Shown here piece by piece: positions 41,016-51,510 of a stretch of DNA of 64,000 nucleotides. Positions within the stretch are counted from its first letter, which is position 1. Each line of letters opens with the position of its first letter. The DNA is from CAVVYW01 sp963752605 (GTDB lineage: Bacteria; Actinomycetota; Thermoleophilia; Solirubrobacterales; 70-9). The stretch is taken from positions 1,240,001 through 1,304,000 of the forward strand of contig CAVVYW010000005.1 in NCBI GenBank assembly GCA_963752605.1, read 5' to 3'. Position numbers and translations under genes: made by a program. The notes beneath the pieces are model-generated. The model saw only the letters and a program-made list of their open reading frames with translations. It searched no databases and was not told the origin of the DNA.

Positions 41016-44000
41016 CAGCCTGTCCGGGACCGGCGGGACAACCGCTTGCTCCTCTTGCTCCCGGCACCGGTAGCGGTCGCGCACTTCCTGTTCTTTCGCC
41101 TGACCGTGATCGCGACGGCGGCACTCGAGCCACCGTTCAGGGTGTAGGTGAAGCTGTCGGCGCCGCAGTAGTCGCGGTCGGGCCTGTACGTCAGCGAAGA
41201 TCCACCTGCTGCCACCGCCACGGTGCCGCGTGGCGCATCTGAGGCCGAGACGATCACCTTCGGCCCGCCATCCGGATCAGGGTCGTTCGCCAGGACATCG
41301 ACGGTGGTCGCGCCCGTGTTCTGAGCGACGGTTTTGGCGTCGTTGAGAGCCAGCGGAGGATCGTCCACGCAGCTTACGCCGATGGAGACGGTGGCGGCCG
41401 AGCCTCCGTTGAGGCTGTAGGTGAAGCTGTCGGGCCCGCAGTAGCTGGCGTCAGGCGCGTAGGTGAGGCCCGAGCCGCCGCCCGTCACCGCCGTCGCCCC
41501 GTGGGCCGGGTCGGAGGCCGAGGCGATCGACTTCGGGCCGCCGTCAACGTCGGTGTCGTTGCTCAACACGCTGATTGCGTTCATCCCGGAGTCCTCGATG
41601 ACCGCGGCGGAATCGGTGACCGCGGTCGGGCCGTCGTCGACGCAGCTGACGGTGATCGAGACGATGGCGGTGGAGCCGCCGTTGAGGCTGTAGCTGAAGC
41701 TGTCGGGCCCGCAGTAGTTTGCGTCGGGGGCGTAGGTGACCGAGAGGCCGCCGATGGCGATCGCGGCCGTGCCGTGGCCCGGGTCCGAGGTGAAGACGAC
41801 CGTTCTTCCGCCGCCGTCGGGGTCGGTGTCATTGGCGAGCACGTCGATCGTGCGCGCGCCGGAGTCCTCGGTGACCGCGGCCGAGTCCGCCACGGCGGTG
41901 GGGCCGTCGTCATCGCAACTGACCGTGACCGAGACGGTCGCCGTGGAGCCGCCGTTGAGCGTGTAAGTGAAGCTGTCGGGCCCGCAGTAGCCGGCGTCCG
42001 GCGCGTAGATCAGACCGGAACCGCCACCGGTGACCCCAGCGGTCCCGTGGGCCGGATCCGACGCCGAGGAGATCGCCGTCGACCCGCCATCGGCGTCGGT
42101 GTCGTTGGCGAGCACGTTGATCGCGGCTGCCGCCGAGTCCTCGGCGACCGTGGCGGAGTCGGCGACCGCGGTCGGGCCGTCATCGACGCAGCTGACCGCG
42201 ACCGAGACGGTGGCGCTGGAGCCGCCGTTGAGCGTGTAGGTGAAGCTGTCGGCGCCGCAGTAGTTCGGGTCGGGGGCGTAGGTGAGGCTCGAGCCGCCGC
42301 CTGTGACCACGGTCGTGCCGTGCCCCGGGTCTGATGCCGAGGAGATCGTCTTCGGACCGCCATCGGAATCGGTGTCGTTGGCGAGCACGCCGATCGGCGC
42401 CGCCGCCGAGTCCTCGATGACAGTGGCAGCGTCGTCGACCGCCGCCGGCATGTCGTCGTTGCAGGTGACCGTGACCGACACGGTCGCGCTGGAGCCGCCG
42501 TTGAGCGTGTAGGTGAAGCTGTCGGCGCCGCAGTAGTTCGGATCGGGGGCGTAGGTGAGGCCCGAACCGCCGCCTGTGACCACGGTCGTGCCGTGCCCCG
42601 GGTCTGATGCCGAGGAGATCGTCTTCGGACCGCCGTCGACGTCCGTGTCGTTCGCGAGCACCGCGACCGCCGCGGCGGCGGAGTCCTCGGCCCTGGTCAC
42701 GGTGTCGCTGACCGCGACGGGCGGATCGTCGACGCAGCTGATCGTGACCGACACGGTCGCGGTCGAGCCGCCGTTGAGGGCGTAGGTGAAGCTGTCGGAG
42801 CCGCAGTAGTTCGAATCGGGGGCGTAGGTGAGGCCAGAGCCGCCGCCTGTGACCACGGTCGTGCCATGCGCCGGATCCGACGCCGAGGAGATCGTCTTCG
42901 GGCCGCCGTCGATGTCAGTGTCGTTGGAGAGCACCGCGATCGCGGCGGCGGCGGAGTCCTCGGTCCGGGTCACGGTGTCGCTGACCGCGACGGGCGGATC
43001 GTCGACGCAGCTGACCGTGACCGACACGGTCGCGGCCGAGCCGCCGTTGAGCGCGTACGTGAAGCTGTCGGGCCCGCAGTAGTTTGCGTCGGGGGCGTAG
43101 GTCAGACCGGAGCCGCCGCCGGTCACCGCCGTCGTCCCGTGGGCCGGGTCGGAGGCGGAACCGATCAGCTTCGGCCCGCCGTCCGGATCGGTGTCATTGG
43201 TGAGCACGCCGATTGCCGCTGCCGCCGAGTCCTCGGCGACCGTGGCGGCATCTGCGACCGCTGTCGGACTGGTGTCCGGGGGTGCGAAGCTCGCCGAAAC
43301 GGCCTTGTCGGCGCTCATCGTCAGCTGACAGTCACCGGTGCCCGAGCAGGCGCCGCCGCCCCAGCCGGCGAAGCTGGAGCCGCCGGTGGCGCTCGCACTG
43401 AGGGTCACCGGGGTGCCGTCGGGGTAGTCCTGGGTGCAGTCGCCGGGGCAGTCGATGCCGCTGCCCGTCACCCGGCCCGTGCCCGAGCCCGCTGTGCTCA
43501 CGGTCAGCGTGCGCTGAGGCGGCGGACCCGGGTCGATCCGAGGCCGGTCGGGAGCGGCCGCGTCGAGCCTGATCCACTTCGCGACCGAAGGGACCCCGTC
43601 GCCATTCAGCAGGAAGAGCATGTAGTAACCGGGCTGGGCGACTCGGTTGTTGGGCGGTGCCTTCACGTTGAGGCCTCTGCCCGCGAGGTCCTCGGTGACC
43701 TCGAGCTCGACATGGCGCTGGTTCATGTCGTTGGCGTGGGTGACCGCCGCGGGCGCGACCAGCGTGGCTCGCGAGACGTCACTCCCGCTTTCGATCCCGA
43801 ACTCGTCACCCCAGTTGACGCTCCCCGGCGCCGAGGCGATCCCGGGCCGCGTGCCCCTGAAGAGGTATGGCGGCTCGTAGATCTCGGCGGTGTCGGCGCC
43901 CGCGGTCGCGTAGTAGTCCTCAGACCCCGCGGAGATCACCCGGCCATCCGGCAGCAGCACGGCAGTCGAGTGATACGCCCTGGCCTTGACCTGCGAGGCG

Positions 44001-45335
44001 CCGGTCCGCCAAGTGCCTCCCCCCGGGTCCAGGAGGTCCACCTGCCGGTGCTCCGGGTCTGCCGCCCACAGGCCCTCGGGGGTGCGCTTGCCGACGCCGC
44101 CGCCGAAAGTCGCCATCCCGCCGTCGGGCAGCAGCACGGTGTTGTGATGGGCGCGGGCCACGTTCATCGACGGCCCGCCCTGCCAGCCGAGCCCGGGAGC
44201 AGCCTCGTCGTAGACGGTCGTGGTGGACTGGACCGGTCCTGAGGACCAGTTCTTGCCGCCGGTGAGCGTGACCTTGGTCGAGCCGGCCGGCCCGGCGGGG
44301 GTGTGGACGGCCGCGCCCCAGAGCCTGGAGTTCGGCGGGTTCGGGATTTCAGCCCAGGTGAATGCGCTGGGGCCGATCGTGTTGAAGAACCAGCTGTCCT
44401 CCGGGGAAGGGCCGGCCACCAGGGTGCGTCCGCTCGGCATCACGAACATGTGGGGGTAGAGCTCCCCGTCGGGCGGGTTGCCGGTGCCACCGCGCGTCCC
44501 GACCTTGGTCATGGTTCCGACGCCGTTCATGTCGGCGGAAGGGGTGAAGACCTCGATGTCGAGATTGTTCGAGCCCTGGCCGTTCTCGTTGTAGCCGCCC
44601 ATGACCAGCACGCGGCCGTCGGGAAGGAGCTTCTGGCTCGGATACCACCGCCCGTGGGGCATGTCCGGCTGCTCGGTCCAGGTCTCGTTGAACGGGTTGA
44701 AGGTGTAGACCTTGTTCAGGCCCCTGAAGTTGGGGGTGCCGCCGGTGTAGGCGAGGTTCCCTCCCGTGACGAGCACCCGGCCGTCGGCCAGCAGGACCTG
44801 CCCGCTGCACCAGATGTTTGCCGGCTTCAGCTGCCCATCTGCGGGGTCTCGCCACAGCGGCGGGTCGACCCGGTTACTCGTACCCGTGACCGGGTCCCAC
44901 AGCCAGGCCTGCGCGGTGTTGGTGGTCTTGAAGCCGTTGGGGTACGACCACCACATCACCTTGCCCGGTCGGGAGCATCACCGCATGGGTGGCGGTGATG
45001 GGGACCGAGAAGGGCGCGGACCACTGACCGACCTGAGAGGGGTCTCCGGCCGCCTGGGCGAGCACGACATCCGACTGGGACACCGGTGACGCGGTGAACG
45101 GCGCCGGAGGCTCCTGCTCCTCCGCGACCGCCCGCTGGCGCGCGTGCTCGGCGGCGTGCTCCGGGCCGAGGATGGCGCTCTCCGCCTCCCGAAGCTCCCC
45201 CTCTTCCATGCCACGGACCCCGAGCGAGCCGCTCGACGTGTGGGCGAGAGCCAGCGGGATCCCGCCGAGGAACGTGGCCAGCACCATCGCCGGAACGGCG
45301 AGGCCCAGGCGCTTCATTCCCGGCACGTGACTCAC
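41015..45335 (-). CDS. Exported copper radical oxidase (galactose-oxidase/GlxA-like) with eight Ig/cadherin-like repeats (one frameshift)
   Basis: About 1,440 residues when read through. A signal peptide (GLAVPAMVLATFLGGIPLALA) precedes a kelch-type oxidase domain ending in a DUF1929-like module. The copper-radical residues are all present: Cys in IWCSGQVLL, Tyr in GRWYPSQ, Tyr-His in AYHSTAV and His in VTHANDMNQR. After a 'GTGRVTGSGIDCPGDCTQDYPDG' module come eight 91-residue repeats (EDSAAAAIxVLxNDTDxDGG) and a basic tail ending KRSKRLSRRSRTG. The frame breaks near 44965, where one extra base in a G run separates 'VMLPTG' from 'KVMWWSYPNGF'. The GTG at 45335 matches the position of the paralogue's start. 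It probably oxidises sugar alcohols or aldehydes at the cell surface. Confidence 0.88.
41098..43280 (-). repeat. Eight tandem 273-bp coding repeats (91 residues each)
   Basis: Eight in-phase copies inside the oxidase gene, each encoding a Big_9/cadherin-like beta-sandwich. Core pattern: xAVxDxxTVxEDSxxxxIxVLxND, then SASDPxHGT, then TYAPDxNYCG, then SFTYxLNGG. Each copy has a Cys in YCGxDSF and a Cys at its end (SVTVSC), which could pair. Copies in the middle are the most alike, showing recent expansion, while the outer two are more diverged. Confidence 0.9.
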
Positions 45336-45344
45336 CTGTCTAGG

Positions 45345-45376
45345 CTACGGGCGGCAATCCTCCCTGCCATCCGTAG
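45345..45376. promoter_or_regulatory. Conserved dyad upstream of the repeat-rich oxidase gene
   Basis: CTACGG-N20-CCGTAG, ten bases before the GTG start at 45335. The same dyad at the same spacing occurs upstream of the paralogous gene. It is either an operator or a 5'-UTR hairpin. Confidence 0.5.
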
Positions 45377-45403
45377 TTAGCCGCACACGCAGGCGTGCCG
45401 CGC

Positions 45404-47779
45404 TCAGCGCTTCTTCTTGCTCTTAGCGCGGCATCTCCGCTTTCCGCGCTTGATCGTGACCGAGACGGTGGCGCTGGAGCCGCCGTTGACGCTGTAGGTG
45501 AAACGGTCGGCGCCGCAGTAGCTGCGATCGGGTTTGTACGTGAGCGAGCCTCCACCGGCCGCGACGACCACCGTCCCGTGCGGCGGGTTCGAGGCGGACG
45601 CGATCAGCTTGGGGCCGGCGTCCGCGTCGAGGTCGTTGGCGAGCACGTTCACGGCGGTCGCCGCCGCGTTTCGATTCAGCGTCAGCGTGTCGTTCACGGC
45701 GACCGGGCCCTCGTCCACGCAGGCGACGTTGAGCGTGACCATGGCGCCGGAGCCTCCATTGAGCTCGTAGCTGAAGCTGTCGGGGCCGCAGTAGTTCGGG
45801 TCGGGGGTGTAGGCGAGGCTCGAGCCGCCTCCGGTGATCGATGCGGTGCCGTGGGTCGGGTCGCCGGTCGCGGCGATCGACAGCGGGCCGCCGTCGGAGT
45901 TGCCGTCGTTGGCGAGCACGTCGATCGGGCGGGCGCCCGAGTCCTCGTGCAACGAGGCCGCGTCTGCGACCGCCGTCGGCAGCCCGTCCGGCCCGATGGT
46001 CGCGCGGTCGGGCGCGCTCGAGTCCAGCCTGATCCAGCGCGCGACGGACGGCGCGCCGTTCTGGTCGAGCAGGAAGAGCATGTAGTAGCCGGGCTGGGCC
46101 AGGAGGGCGTTCGCTGGGGCCTCGACGTTGACACCGCTGTCAGCGTGGGTCTCGGTGATCGCGAGCTCGATGAAGCGCTGGTTCATGTCGCTGCCGTGCG
46201 TCTCCGCGGCGGGCGCCACCAGCGTCGCGCGCGAGATCTGGCTGCCCCAGCTCTTGATCCCGAACTCGTCGGCCCAGTTGACGCTGGCGGGAGCTGACTT
46301 GATCTCGGGGCGCGAGCCGTGGAAGAGGTAGGGCGGCTCGTAGATCTCGGCCGTGTCGCGGCCCGCGGTGGCGAACCAGTCTTCCGAGCCGGCCGAGATC
46401 GCGCGGCCGTCGGGTAAAAGCACCGCCGTCGAGTGGTAGGCGCGGTTCTCCACCTGCGAGGGGCCGAGGCTCCAGGTGGAGGTGGCCGGGTCGAACAGCT
46501 CGACCTGGTGATGCTCCGGGTCCGCCGCCCAGTTCCCTTCCGGCGGCCGGGTCCCCGGCCCGCCGCCGAATGTGGCCATCGCCCCGTCGGGCAGCAGGAC
46601 CGTGTTGTGATGAGCGCGGGCGACGTTCAGTGACGGCCCCGCCTGCCAACCCGATGCCGGGGCCGCCTCGTCGAAGATCAGGCTGTTCGCGAGGGTGGGC
46701 CCGTCCGTGAAGTCCTTGCCGCCGATCACGGTGACCTTGTTCGGGTCCTCCGCGTTCGGAACGGTCGTGCCCCAGAGGTGCGACTCGGGCAGGTTGGCGA
46801 CATCGCTCCAGGTGAACGAGCTCGCGCCGATCGAGTCGAAGAACCAGGTGTCCGCGGGGTCCGGCCCCGCGATCAGTGTCTTGCCGCTGGGCATTACGAA
46901 CATGCGCGGATACAGCTCGCCCATGGGCGGGCTCCCGGCACCCCCGCGCGAGCCGATCTGGGCAAGGGTCCCCACTCCGTTCATGTCAGGTGAGGGCGTG
47001 AAGACCTCGACATCCGCGTTCTGCACGGAGGGGGTGCTGCCGCTCTCGTCATAGCCGCCCATGATCAGCACGCGGCCGTCGGGAAGCAGCTTCTGGCTCG
47101 GATACCACCGTCCGTGCGGCATGTCCGGCTGCTCGGTCCAGGTCTCGTTGAACGGGTTGAAGGTGTAGACCTTGTTCAGGCCCCTGAAGTTCGGGGTCCC
47201 GCCCGTGTAGGCGAGGTTCCCTCCCGTGACGAGCACCCGGCCGTCGGCCAGGAGGGCCAGTCCGCCGCACCAGATGTTGGCCGGCTTCTCCTGCCCATCA
47301 GCGGGATCCGTCCAGAGCGGCGGGTCGACCCGGTTACTCGTACCCGTGACCGGGTCCCACAGCCAGGCCTGCGAGGTGTTGGTGGCCTTGAAGCCGTTGG
47401 GGTACGACCACCACATCACCTTGCCGGTGGGCAACATCACGGCGTGGGTCGCCGTGATCGGGGCCGAGAAGGGCGCGTTCCAGCGGCCCACGTCGGACGG
47501 ATCGTCGACGCGCGTTGCGGCGGGGGCCGGCTCAGAGCCACCCGCACGAGCGCCCCCCTCCTCGGCGATCGCGCGCTGCGCGGCGTGCTCGGCCGCGTGC
47601 TCCGGGCCGAGGGTGGCGGTCTCGAACTCGCGGAGCTGCTTCTCGCTCATGCCCTCGACGCCGAGTGAGCCGTCCAGGGGGTGGCCGGCGAGCGCAGGGG
47701 CTACCGCCGCGAGGAGAATGCCGAGCGCCACCGCCGGGACGGCGAGGCCCCTGCGCATGAAAATGGGCACGAGACGCAC
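45404..47779 (-). CDS. Exported copper radical oxidase (galactose-oxidase/GlxA-like) with two Ig-like repeats
   Basis: 791 residues, intact paralogue of the preceding oxidase. A signal peptide (LAVPAVALGILLAAVAPALA) precedes the kelch domain. Copper-radical residues: Cys about 171 (IWCGGLAL), Tyr about 226 (GRWYPSQ), Tyr-His about 448-449 (AYHSTAV) and His about 528 (ETHGSDMNQR). After the oxidase domain are two repeats of the 91-residue Ig/cadherin type instead of eight, then a basic tail (KRGKRRCRAKSKKKR). Start GTG at 47779, alternative ATG at 47758. The two genes are in tandem on one strand, separated by 68 bp. GlxA of Streptomyces acts with a cellulose-like synthase at hyphal tips; a similar glycan role is inference. 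Confidence 0.88.
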   Translation of the reverse strand: MRLVPIFMRRGLAVPAVALGILLAAVAPALAGHPLDGSLGVEGMSEKQLREFETATLGPEHAAEHAAQRAIAEEGGARAGGSEPAPAATRVDDPSDVGRWNAPFSAPITATHAVMLPTGKVMWWSYPNGFKATNTSQAWLWDPVTGTSNRVDPPLWTDPADGQEKPANIWCGGLALLADGRVLVTGGNLAYTGGTPNFRGLNKVYTFNPFNETWTEQPDMPHGRWYPSQKLLPDGRVLIMGGYDESGSTPSVQNADVEVFTPSPDMNGVGTLAQIGSRGGAGSPPMGELYPRMFVMPSGKTLIAGPDPADTWFFDSIGASSFTWSDVANLPESHLWGTTVPNAEDPNKVTVIGGKDFTDGPTLANSLIFDEAAPASGWQAGPSLNVARAHHNTVLLPDGAMATFGGGPGTRPPEGNWAADPEHHQVELFDPATSTWSLGPSQVENRAYHSTAVLLPDGRAISAGSEDWFATAGRDTAEIYEPPYLFHGSRPEIKSAPASVNWADEFGIKSWGSQISRATLVAPAAETHGSDMNQRFIELAITETHADSGVNVEAPANALLAQPGYYMLFLLDQNGAPSVARWIRLDSSAPDRATIGPDGLPTAVADAASLHEDSGARPIDVLANDGNSDGGPLSIAATGDPTHGTASITGGGSSLAYTPDPNYCGPDSFSYELNGGSGAMVTLNVACVDEGPVAVNDTLTLNRNAAATAVNVLANDLDADAGPKLIASASNPPHGTVVVAAGGGSLTYKPDRSYCGADRFTYSVNGGSSATVSVTIKRGKRRCRAKSKKKR

Positions 47780-47788
47780 CTGGTCAGG

Positions 47789-47819
47789 CTACGGGCGGCG
47801 CCCCTGCCCGCCATCCGTA
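47789..47819. promoter_or_regulatory. Conserved dyad upstream of the second oxidase gene
   Basis: CTACGG-N20-CCGTA, nine bases before the GTG at 47779. It matches the dyad of the other oxidase gene in arms and spacing, with different spacer sequence, so both genes kept their leader after duplication. Confidence 0.5.
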
Positions 47820-47987
47820 TTTCGCCACACACGAAAACGCCCCAGGCGCGGCGCGGGTAGGTAGTTCGTCCATTGGCGCGCCAGGCCAGCGGCGCTAGGC
47901 GCGGGTCAGCGCTTCTTGCGGTGCGGGCCCTTCCACGCCGTGGCCTGGCGCGACACGAGTGCGACCAGGGAGTCGAGGGCGACGGGC

Positions 47988-48018
<31 letters not shown>

Positions 48019-48279
48019 AAGGCTCGACGCCGCTCGGTCAACCCAGCGCAGGCGTCATCAGGCAATCTCCCGTCGCTTCAGTTTCGCTCAGTCTTGCTCA
48101 GTTCGGTACCACGACTGGTACCTCGGGCTGAGCCCCTCCGGGCGTCCCAGGGCAACTGAACTGGAACCTTCCCGGCCAGTTGATCCAGTTGCACTTCGGG
48201 CGGCCCTAGAAAATGGCGTGCTCCTTGAGTTGTTCCGTGTGGCCGCACGGTTCGCACTCCGACGTGAACCCGCGACCGG

Positions 48280-49001
48280 CTAGCGCCAGCGCTCCAGCAG
48301 CTGCCGGTCGGGAACGAATCCAGCAGCACGGGCGGGCACGCCCATGACGACGGCGCGTGCCGGGACATCACGAGTGACGACTGCGCCGGCCGCGACGAAC
48401 GCTTCCTGGCCGACTTCCACGCCCGGGGTGAGGAGCGCGCCGCCACCGATCCTGCACGCCCGCCGCAGCGTCGGAGCTCGCAACGCAGCATCGGCCGGAA
48501 GCCGCGCCATCGTGTCGTCGTTCATCGTCACCATTCCCGGACCGACGAACACGTCATCCTCGACGACGGTGTCCGTGGTGAGCCACGCGTTCGTCTGCAC
48601 GCGGACACGGGATCCCAGCCGCGTGTGGCACCCACCGCTGTGCCGCGCCCGACGACCGTTTCGCCTCCCACGACGGCGCCCTCTCGCACGTGGGCTTGGT
48701 CGCCGATCAACGCCGCCGTGCCGACGCGCGCAGCTTCGAAGACGACGGCTCCGGTGCAGACCACCGCGGCCTTGCCGATGATGAGCCGCCGCGGCTGCGC
48801 TTCGCCCGCCCTTGAGCCGCGTCTGCGCACCACTGCCTTGCCGAGCACCACCGAGTCTTGGACCTCGACGCGGTCCTCGAGGACCGTGCCCGAGTGGATG
48901 ACCACGTTCGCCCCGAGCACCACCCCATCGCCGATCTCCACGTCGCCGCCGACCCAGAGGTTGGGCGCTGTGCCGCACGGTCGCAGCTCCCCGTCATCCA
49001 T
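48280..49001 (-). CDS. Hexapeptide-repeat acyltransferase (WbpD/WlbB-like sugar N-acetyltransferase), one frameshift
   Basis: About 240 residues when read through. A left-handed beta-helix is shown by '(I/V)GDGVVLGANVVIHSGTVLED', 'VVLGKAVV', 'TAALIGDQAHVREGAVVGGETVVG', and after the break 'TVVEDDVFVGPGMVTMNDD' and 'IGGGALLTPGVEVGQEAFVAAGAVVTRDVPARAVVMGVPA' (cited by position in the C-terminal 100 residues). This order resembles UDP-amino-sugar N-acetyltransferases used in O-antigen-like glycans. The frame is interrupted near 48632 by one missing base. The ATG at 49001 overlaps the stop of the upstream gene by 8 bp. Confidence 0.78.
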
Positions 49002-51146
49002 TTGCAGAAACCGTATGCGTCTGCCGCTCGTAGCCGAGCTCGGCAAGCAGGGAACCAGCGATCGATTCGAACTCTTCCACCGCCTCCGCCGACAGCTCCT
49101 CTCGCCAGCGCCCGATGCGTGTGGGGTCCGCGGGAAGCGAGGCTCTTTCGTGCATCCGGCACCGAGTCTCCCGCGTGATGAGCACCCCCCCGTCGCGGCG
49201 GGCCGACGGCAGCTCCGCGAAGCGACCCAGGGCACGCTCATGGAAGCGCAGCATGCCCTCGTCCCAGGGCAGTTCCAGCCACTTGCACAGTTCTCGAAGC
49301 ACCACCTCGGGCTCTGTTACGAGCCGCTCGTAGCGAAGTTCGCGGTAGTGCTCGATACTGCTCGCCTGGCGACGGGCCTCGATGATGCTGGCCTGCCAGT
49401 CGCGGGCGATCGCCTCGATGCTGCCATCGCCCGCTGCGAAATGCAGCCCGCGGACCGACGCCGCAGCGTCGCGGCCGTCGCGAATCAGGTGTATGACATG
49501 GGCCTCGGAGAAGAGACTGCCCAGCGCGGCCAGATGGCGAATCTGCATCGGCGTCTTGTCACCGAAGCGCGGCTTCCCGTGGCGTTGTGCGTAAGCCCGG
49601 TAGAGCGCTCGCAGCCCGTCGCCTACCGACCACGGCTTTACGTTCAGGAGCAGCGCACGAGCCTGGTCACTCGGGAAGCTGAGATCGGCCCACGTGGGCA
49701 GGCGAGAGATCTCCGCGAGCAGCTCATCGACGCCGCCCCCTCGCGCGGCCACGCCGGCGGCGACGGGTACGAACCCCGTCTCGGGAGGGATCGCGAGCAG
49801 CGGATGGGCGTCGAGCATGAGGCGGAGCATCGTCGTCCCAGATCGCGGCACGCCGACGATGAAGGGAGCCGGCGGCCGCTCCGCAGTTGCCTGGCGTGCC
49901 TGCCGGGTCCGGCGCTCACGTGTCGCTCTGCGAAGCCGGTCGACGGGGCGCAGGATGCGCTGCATGACCCGTACGCGCCGGGTCCGTTGAAGCTCGTCGA
50001 GGTCCGCTCGCGCCTGCTCCGCCTCTCTCCGATGGTGCGCCGCCTCCGTGGAGGCTTCTTCAGCCGCCGCGACCGCCCTCTGAGCTCGCTCCCCAGCTCG
50101 GCCTCGAGCTCGTGGATCCGCTCGCTGCGGCGCTCGGCCTCAGCATGCAGGGCGAACAGTGTGGAGTCCGCGCGGTGGTGTAGACGCACGAGCCGGGCGA
50201 GTTCACGCAACGGCGCATCGACGGGTTGCGGGCGCGGCGCGACTCGCTGCAGGACCTCCATCAGCGCCGCGGCGTGCTTGGTGGCTGAATGATTCGCGAC
50301 GATCAGGTCTCGGTTCACCAGGCCCATATCCGAGCTGTACAGGCCGAGATCGGCCGCCAGCCGCTTTTCGTCGAGGGCCCGCGGATGGGCCTGTCCTCCG
50401 AAATTGTCGCGAACGAGGGCCGGGTAGCTCTCCGCGGTGACCCAACCCTCTGCTCCGTGATGATCGAAGACGTACGCAGCCCGTCCACAGGCCATCGCCT
50501 CGTGGATCACCCGGGCCTTCCCGAAGACGATGTCTCCGCGATTGAGGGCGATTTCCGCCGGCTCCGCGTTGCCGGCATGCACACCCACCTGCTGGAGCTC
50601 GATCCCTGCGCGCCTGCACGCGCGTTCGAGCAGCTCGAGCCGCTGACCATGCGTGTAGTTGCCCAGCGCGAGTGCGACGCGTGGCCGCTCGGGCAGCGGG
50701 CGGGACGGCTTGAACCGCTCCACATCCACCGGTTGGCTGAGGCGAACCATCTCCTGCTTGAGCGACTGAGCTCGGATGCGACGCTCGACCCGGTCGTACA
50801 GGGTCACGACGACCTGCACGAGCTCCGGCAGTTGTGGTGGAAGCTGGACGTCGAAGATGTCGCTGTGGGCTACGAACACCTGCGGCGCATGGGGAAAGTG
50901 ATGCGCCAGCCCGTACGACACCTCAGCGTCCTGCACGAGGATGGCGTCGGGTCGATCCGGGAGATCGCCCTCGTCGCGCGCGACGCGCACGCCAAGCCGC
51001 TCGGCGGCATCCGTCGATTGTCCGTGAGCGAGCGAGTGAAGCCAGACGTCGTGCCCCAGCCGCTGAATATGGTCGGCCATGGTTGTGACGTAGGTCTCGC
51101 TGCCGCCCAGCCCCTCAAGCGACATCGCCGAGAGCACGAGCTTCAT
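48994..51146 (-). CDS. Glycosyltransferase-coiled coil-sulfotransferase fusion (one frameshift)
   Basis: About 717 residues when read through. The N-terminal ~320 residues are a GT-B-like glycosyltransferase (SAMSLEGLGGSETYVTTMA start; 'GDIVFGKARVIHEAMACGRAAYV' nucleotide-sugar region). A ~75-residue Ala/Glu-rich coiled coil follows (AVAAAEEASTEAAHHRREAE). The C-terminal ~310 residues are a PAPS-dependent sulfotransferase with the 5'-phosphosulfate loop 'FIVGVPRSGTTMLRLML' and the 3'-phosphate region 'VIHLIRDGRDAAASVRG'. The frame breaks near 50083 inside the coiled coil through one missing base. It probably makes and sulfates a surface glycan, together with the downstream acyltransferase. 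Confidence 0.78.
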
Positions 51147-51277
51147 GGCTGTGCGGGTACGGTCTGCCGTGTTCCCAATGGGAGGCCGAGGGCCTCACGG
51201 ACCTCGGGGGGCTCGGCGGGCCGCCGACTAAGCAACTCCGCGAAGGTCGCCGCTCGCTCGACGAGCGAATCGTCCAC
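51143..51277 (-). CDS. Possible short protein upstream of the glycosyltransferase gene
   Basis: A 44-codon ORF from GTG at 51277 (VDDSLVERAATFAELLSRR...) whose TGA overlaps the glycosyltransferase ATG (ATGA). An ATG at 51331 would give 62 residues. No family is recognised. The overlap is the only support, so it may be a truncated gene or chance. Confidence 0.3.
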   Translation of the reverse strand: MDDSLVERAATFAELLSRRPAEPPEVREALGLPLGTRQTVPAQP

Positions 51278-51337
51278 GGTGCGGATGCTACGCGCTCCGG
51301 CCCGACGGGGGCATCCGGTGAGACCGACCACGAAGAC

Positions 51338-51365
51338 GAAAGGCCTGGATCGCTCCAGGCCTTTC
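51338..51365. terminator. Perfect 12-bp hairpin, probable terminator
   Basis: GAAAGGCCTGGA-TCGC-TCCAGGCCTTTC. On its plus-strand side it is followed by GGTAGCGGGGGC and GATTCG, short matches to the 3' end of tRNA-fMet. This mirrors the intact tRNA followed by its own hairpin near 53,885. No long T run is present on either strand. Confidence 0.5.
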
Positions 51366-51510
51366 GAGGTAGCGGGGGCCCGATTCGGTTCTCGCTACCA
51401 CCGCCCGAGGATTAGCGTGACCAGTCGACACTCCTAACCGGGCTATCGCTTCCGTCCGGAGCGGAGGTGGCTCCGCGAAACCGGGCGGCGCCACTCCGCG
51501 CTTCTCGTCC

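Noticed and set aside
41098..43280. Regular 273-bp repeats, considered as a CRISPR or non-coding array
   Set aside because: The repeats are in frame, encode a 91-residue domain and have no unique spacers.
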